From the NCBI GenBank assembly GCA_902601785.1, contig CACKOH010000006.1, forward strand, positions 1-64,000: a stretch of 64,000 bases of DNA, in the 5' to 3' direction. The DNA is from an uncultured Pelagibacteraceae bacterium. Its GTDB lineage: Bacteria > Pseudomonadota > Alphaproteobacteria > Pelagibacterales > Pelagibacteraceae. Made by a program: the position numbers and the translations under genes. The notes below the pieces were generated by a model that saw only the letters and a list, made by a program, of their open reading frames with translations, made no database searches and had not been told where the DNA came from. Positions 62,628-64,000 of the stretch are shown here, piece by piece (the stretch's first letter is position 1; each line of letters opens with the position of its first letter).

Positions 62628-64000
62628 ATGGAAATAAACAAACAAAATAATCTTTTAGAACTTTTTTATCAACGGTACTTAAAAGAAAAGCCTGATCAAA
62701 TTTTTTTGAAATCATTAAAAAATTTAGACAATAAATTTACATGGAAAGAAACCTATTTAAATATTTTAAAACTATCTGAAGAGTTAAGTTCATTTATAGA
62801 GAATAAAGATCGTTGTTTGTTAATATCAGAAAATAGACCTGAATGGATGATCTCTGATTTAGCAATAATGTTATCAAAAGGTATTACTGTTCCAGCTTAT
62901 ACGACCTATGTAGAAAGAGATTACGAATATTTAATTAATGATTGTAATCCATCAGTTGTAATTGTTTCAGACTCTTTACAATATAATAAAATTAAAAATA
63001 TAGTTAAATCTAAACCTTTCATAAAAAAAATATTATCTTTTGAAGAGATTAAAGATGCAGATGAGGTTATTTACGTCAAAAATATTTTTGAGAAAAAAAA
63101 ATATCAGGAAAAAAATTTTCTAAATTTAGATATTTCTAGAAAAGATCTTGCCTGTATAATTTATACCTCAGGCACACAAGGAAACCCCAAAGGTGTGATG
63201 TTAAGTCATGGAGGAATATTAAGTAATTGTGAAGGAGCTTTATTTTTACTAAAAGAGTTTATTTCAAAAAAAGCTAGATTTTTAACTTGGTTACCGTTGT
63301 CACACTCGTACGAGCATACTGTTCAATTTGTTCAAATAGCATTGGGCGCCAGAGTGTTTTATGCTGAAAGTATTGACAAGCTAATAAAAAATATGGGCGA
63401 ATGTAATCCTGATATAATGACTGCTGTCCCAAGATTTTATCAAAATTTATATCAAAAGATAAATGCATCTTTTAACAAAACAAAAGGCTTTAAAAAATAT
63501 CTTATCAACAAAATGCTTTCTCTTGGGGAAAAGGTTTTATTTAAAAATAAATTATCTAAATTAGAAAAAGTACAAAACATTATTTGTGAAAAATTAGTTA
63601 GAAAAAAAATAAAAGCACAATTTGGTGGTTCCCTAAAGTTATTTATTTCTGGAGGTGGTGCTTTAGATAAAGATGTAGGGGTATTTTTAAATGCAATAGG
63701 ATTACCGACACTACAGGGATACGGTTTAACAGAAACCTCTCCAGTGGTTAGTTGTAATCCAAAAGATGATATAAGGATAGATACTGTTGGACCTGCTTTT
63801 ACTGCAAATGAGGTTAAAATAGCAGATGATGGCGAGATCTTGGTTAAGGGTGAAAACGTCATGTTAGGCTATTGGAATAATGAGGAAGAAACCAAAAAAG
63901 TTTTAAATGATGGATGGTTATCTACTGGTGACATTGGTCATTTTGAAAATAATTATTTAAAAATTACAGATAGAAAAAAAGATATTCTAATTACTCCTGG
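62628..64000 (+). CDS. AMP-dependent acyl-CoA synthetase (3' end beyond window)
   Basis: Manual translation MEINKQNNLLELFYQRYLKEKPDQIFLKSL...; IIYTSGTQGNPKGVMLSHGG AMP-binding motif; open to window end, hence absent from ORF track. Confidence 0.92.
   Translation, partial: MEINKQNNLLELFYQRYLKEKPDQIFLKSLKNLDNKFTWKETYLNILKLSEELSSFIENKDRCLLISENRPEWMISDLAIMLSKGITVPAYTTYVERDYEYLINDCNPSVVIVSDSLQYNKIKNIVKSKPFIKKILSFEEIKDADEVIYVKNIFEKKKYQEKNFLNLDISRKDLACIIYTSGTQGNPKGVMLSHGGILSNCEGALFLLKEFISKKARFLTWLPLSHSYEHTVQFVQIALGARVFYAESIDKLIKNMGECNPDIMTAVPRFYQNLYQKINASFNKTKGFKKYLINKMLSLGEKVLFKNKLSKLEKVQNIICEKLVRKKIKAQFGGSLKLFISGGGALDKDVGVFLNAIGLPTLQGYGLTETSPVVSCNPKDDIRIDTVGPAFTANEVKIADDGEILVKGENVMLGYWNNEEETKKVLNDGWLSTGDIGHFENNYLKITDRKKDILITP

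Noticed and set aside
62420-62715. ORFs 62420-62650 plus and 62527-62715 minus
   Set aside because: Both overlap the tRNA-Leu gene and the flanking CDSs; the peptide RMAELVDAHDSKSCFARSESSILSSPTK is a typical translated tRNA artefact.
63274-63862. Minus-strand ORFs at 63274-63468 and 63452-63862
   Set aside because: They lie antisense within the acyl-CoA synthetase reading frame, which has a clear AMP-binding motif.
1-64000. CRISPR arrays, prophage, integrases, transposases, restriction-modification or classic defence islands
   Set aside because: No evenly spaced repeat arrays and no ORF with recognisable mobile-element or defence motifs. The HNH protein at 60308-60877 is in a core context and is not enough evidence for defence.

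Overview
This 64 kb window is AT-rich, very gene-dense bacterial chromosome. Protein families and gene order point to a streamlined alphaproteobacterium, most likely SAR11/Pelagibacterales; this is inferred from the porin, DUF3576, Irr-fabA and ubiB-ubiE-mutM-rpsT-dnaA-dnaN arrangement, and no database search was run. Most of it is core housekeeping: parAB, holA, lptE, leuS, dapB, nth, dnaK/dnaJ/grpE, maeB, murJ, trpS, a miaB-phoH-ybeY-lnt-metK-nusA-infB-rbfA-rpsO-pnp super-operon, fabA/fabB/fabI, dut, coaBC, ubiB/ubiE, mutM, dnaA/dnaN, lysA, argH and one tRNA-Leu(CAA). I see no CRISPR array, prophage, transposon or integrase. The best leads are: (1) an Irr-type regulator next to a rubrerythrin / Hdr-like Fe-S protein / DUF3501 operon, with matching ICE-like palindromes upstream of both; (2) two small genes missed by the ORF track, an ArfA-like ribosome rescue factor (9551-9679) and an LptM-like lipoprotein (57307-57438, minus); (3) a probable frameshift at the 3' end of leuS; (4) three ATTCAAT repeats at exact 16-bp spacing upstream of dnaA; (5) a tRNA T-arm/acceptor-like remnant after pnp; (6) a tRNA-Leu whose 3' end lies 6 nt before the start codon of an acyl-CoA synthetase; (7) a super-operon that appears to lack trmB, rimP, ylxR and truB but keeps a rimP-leader-like hairpin.
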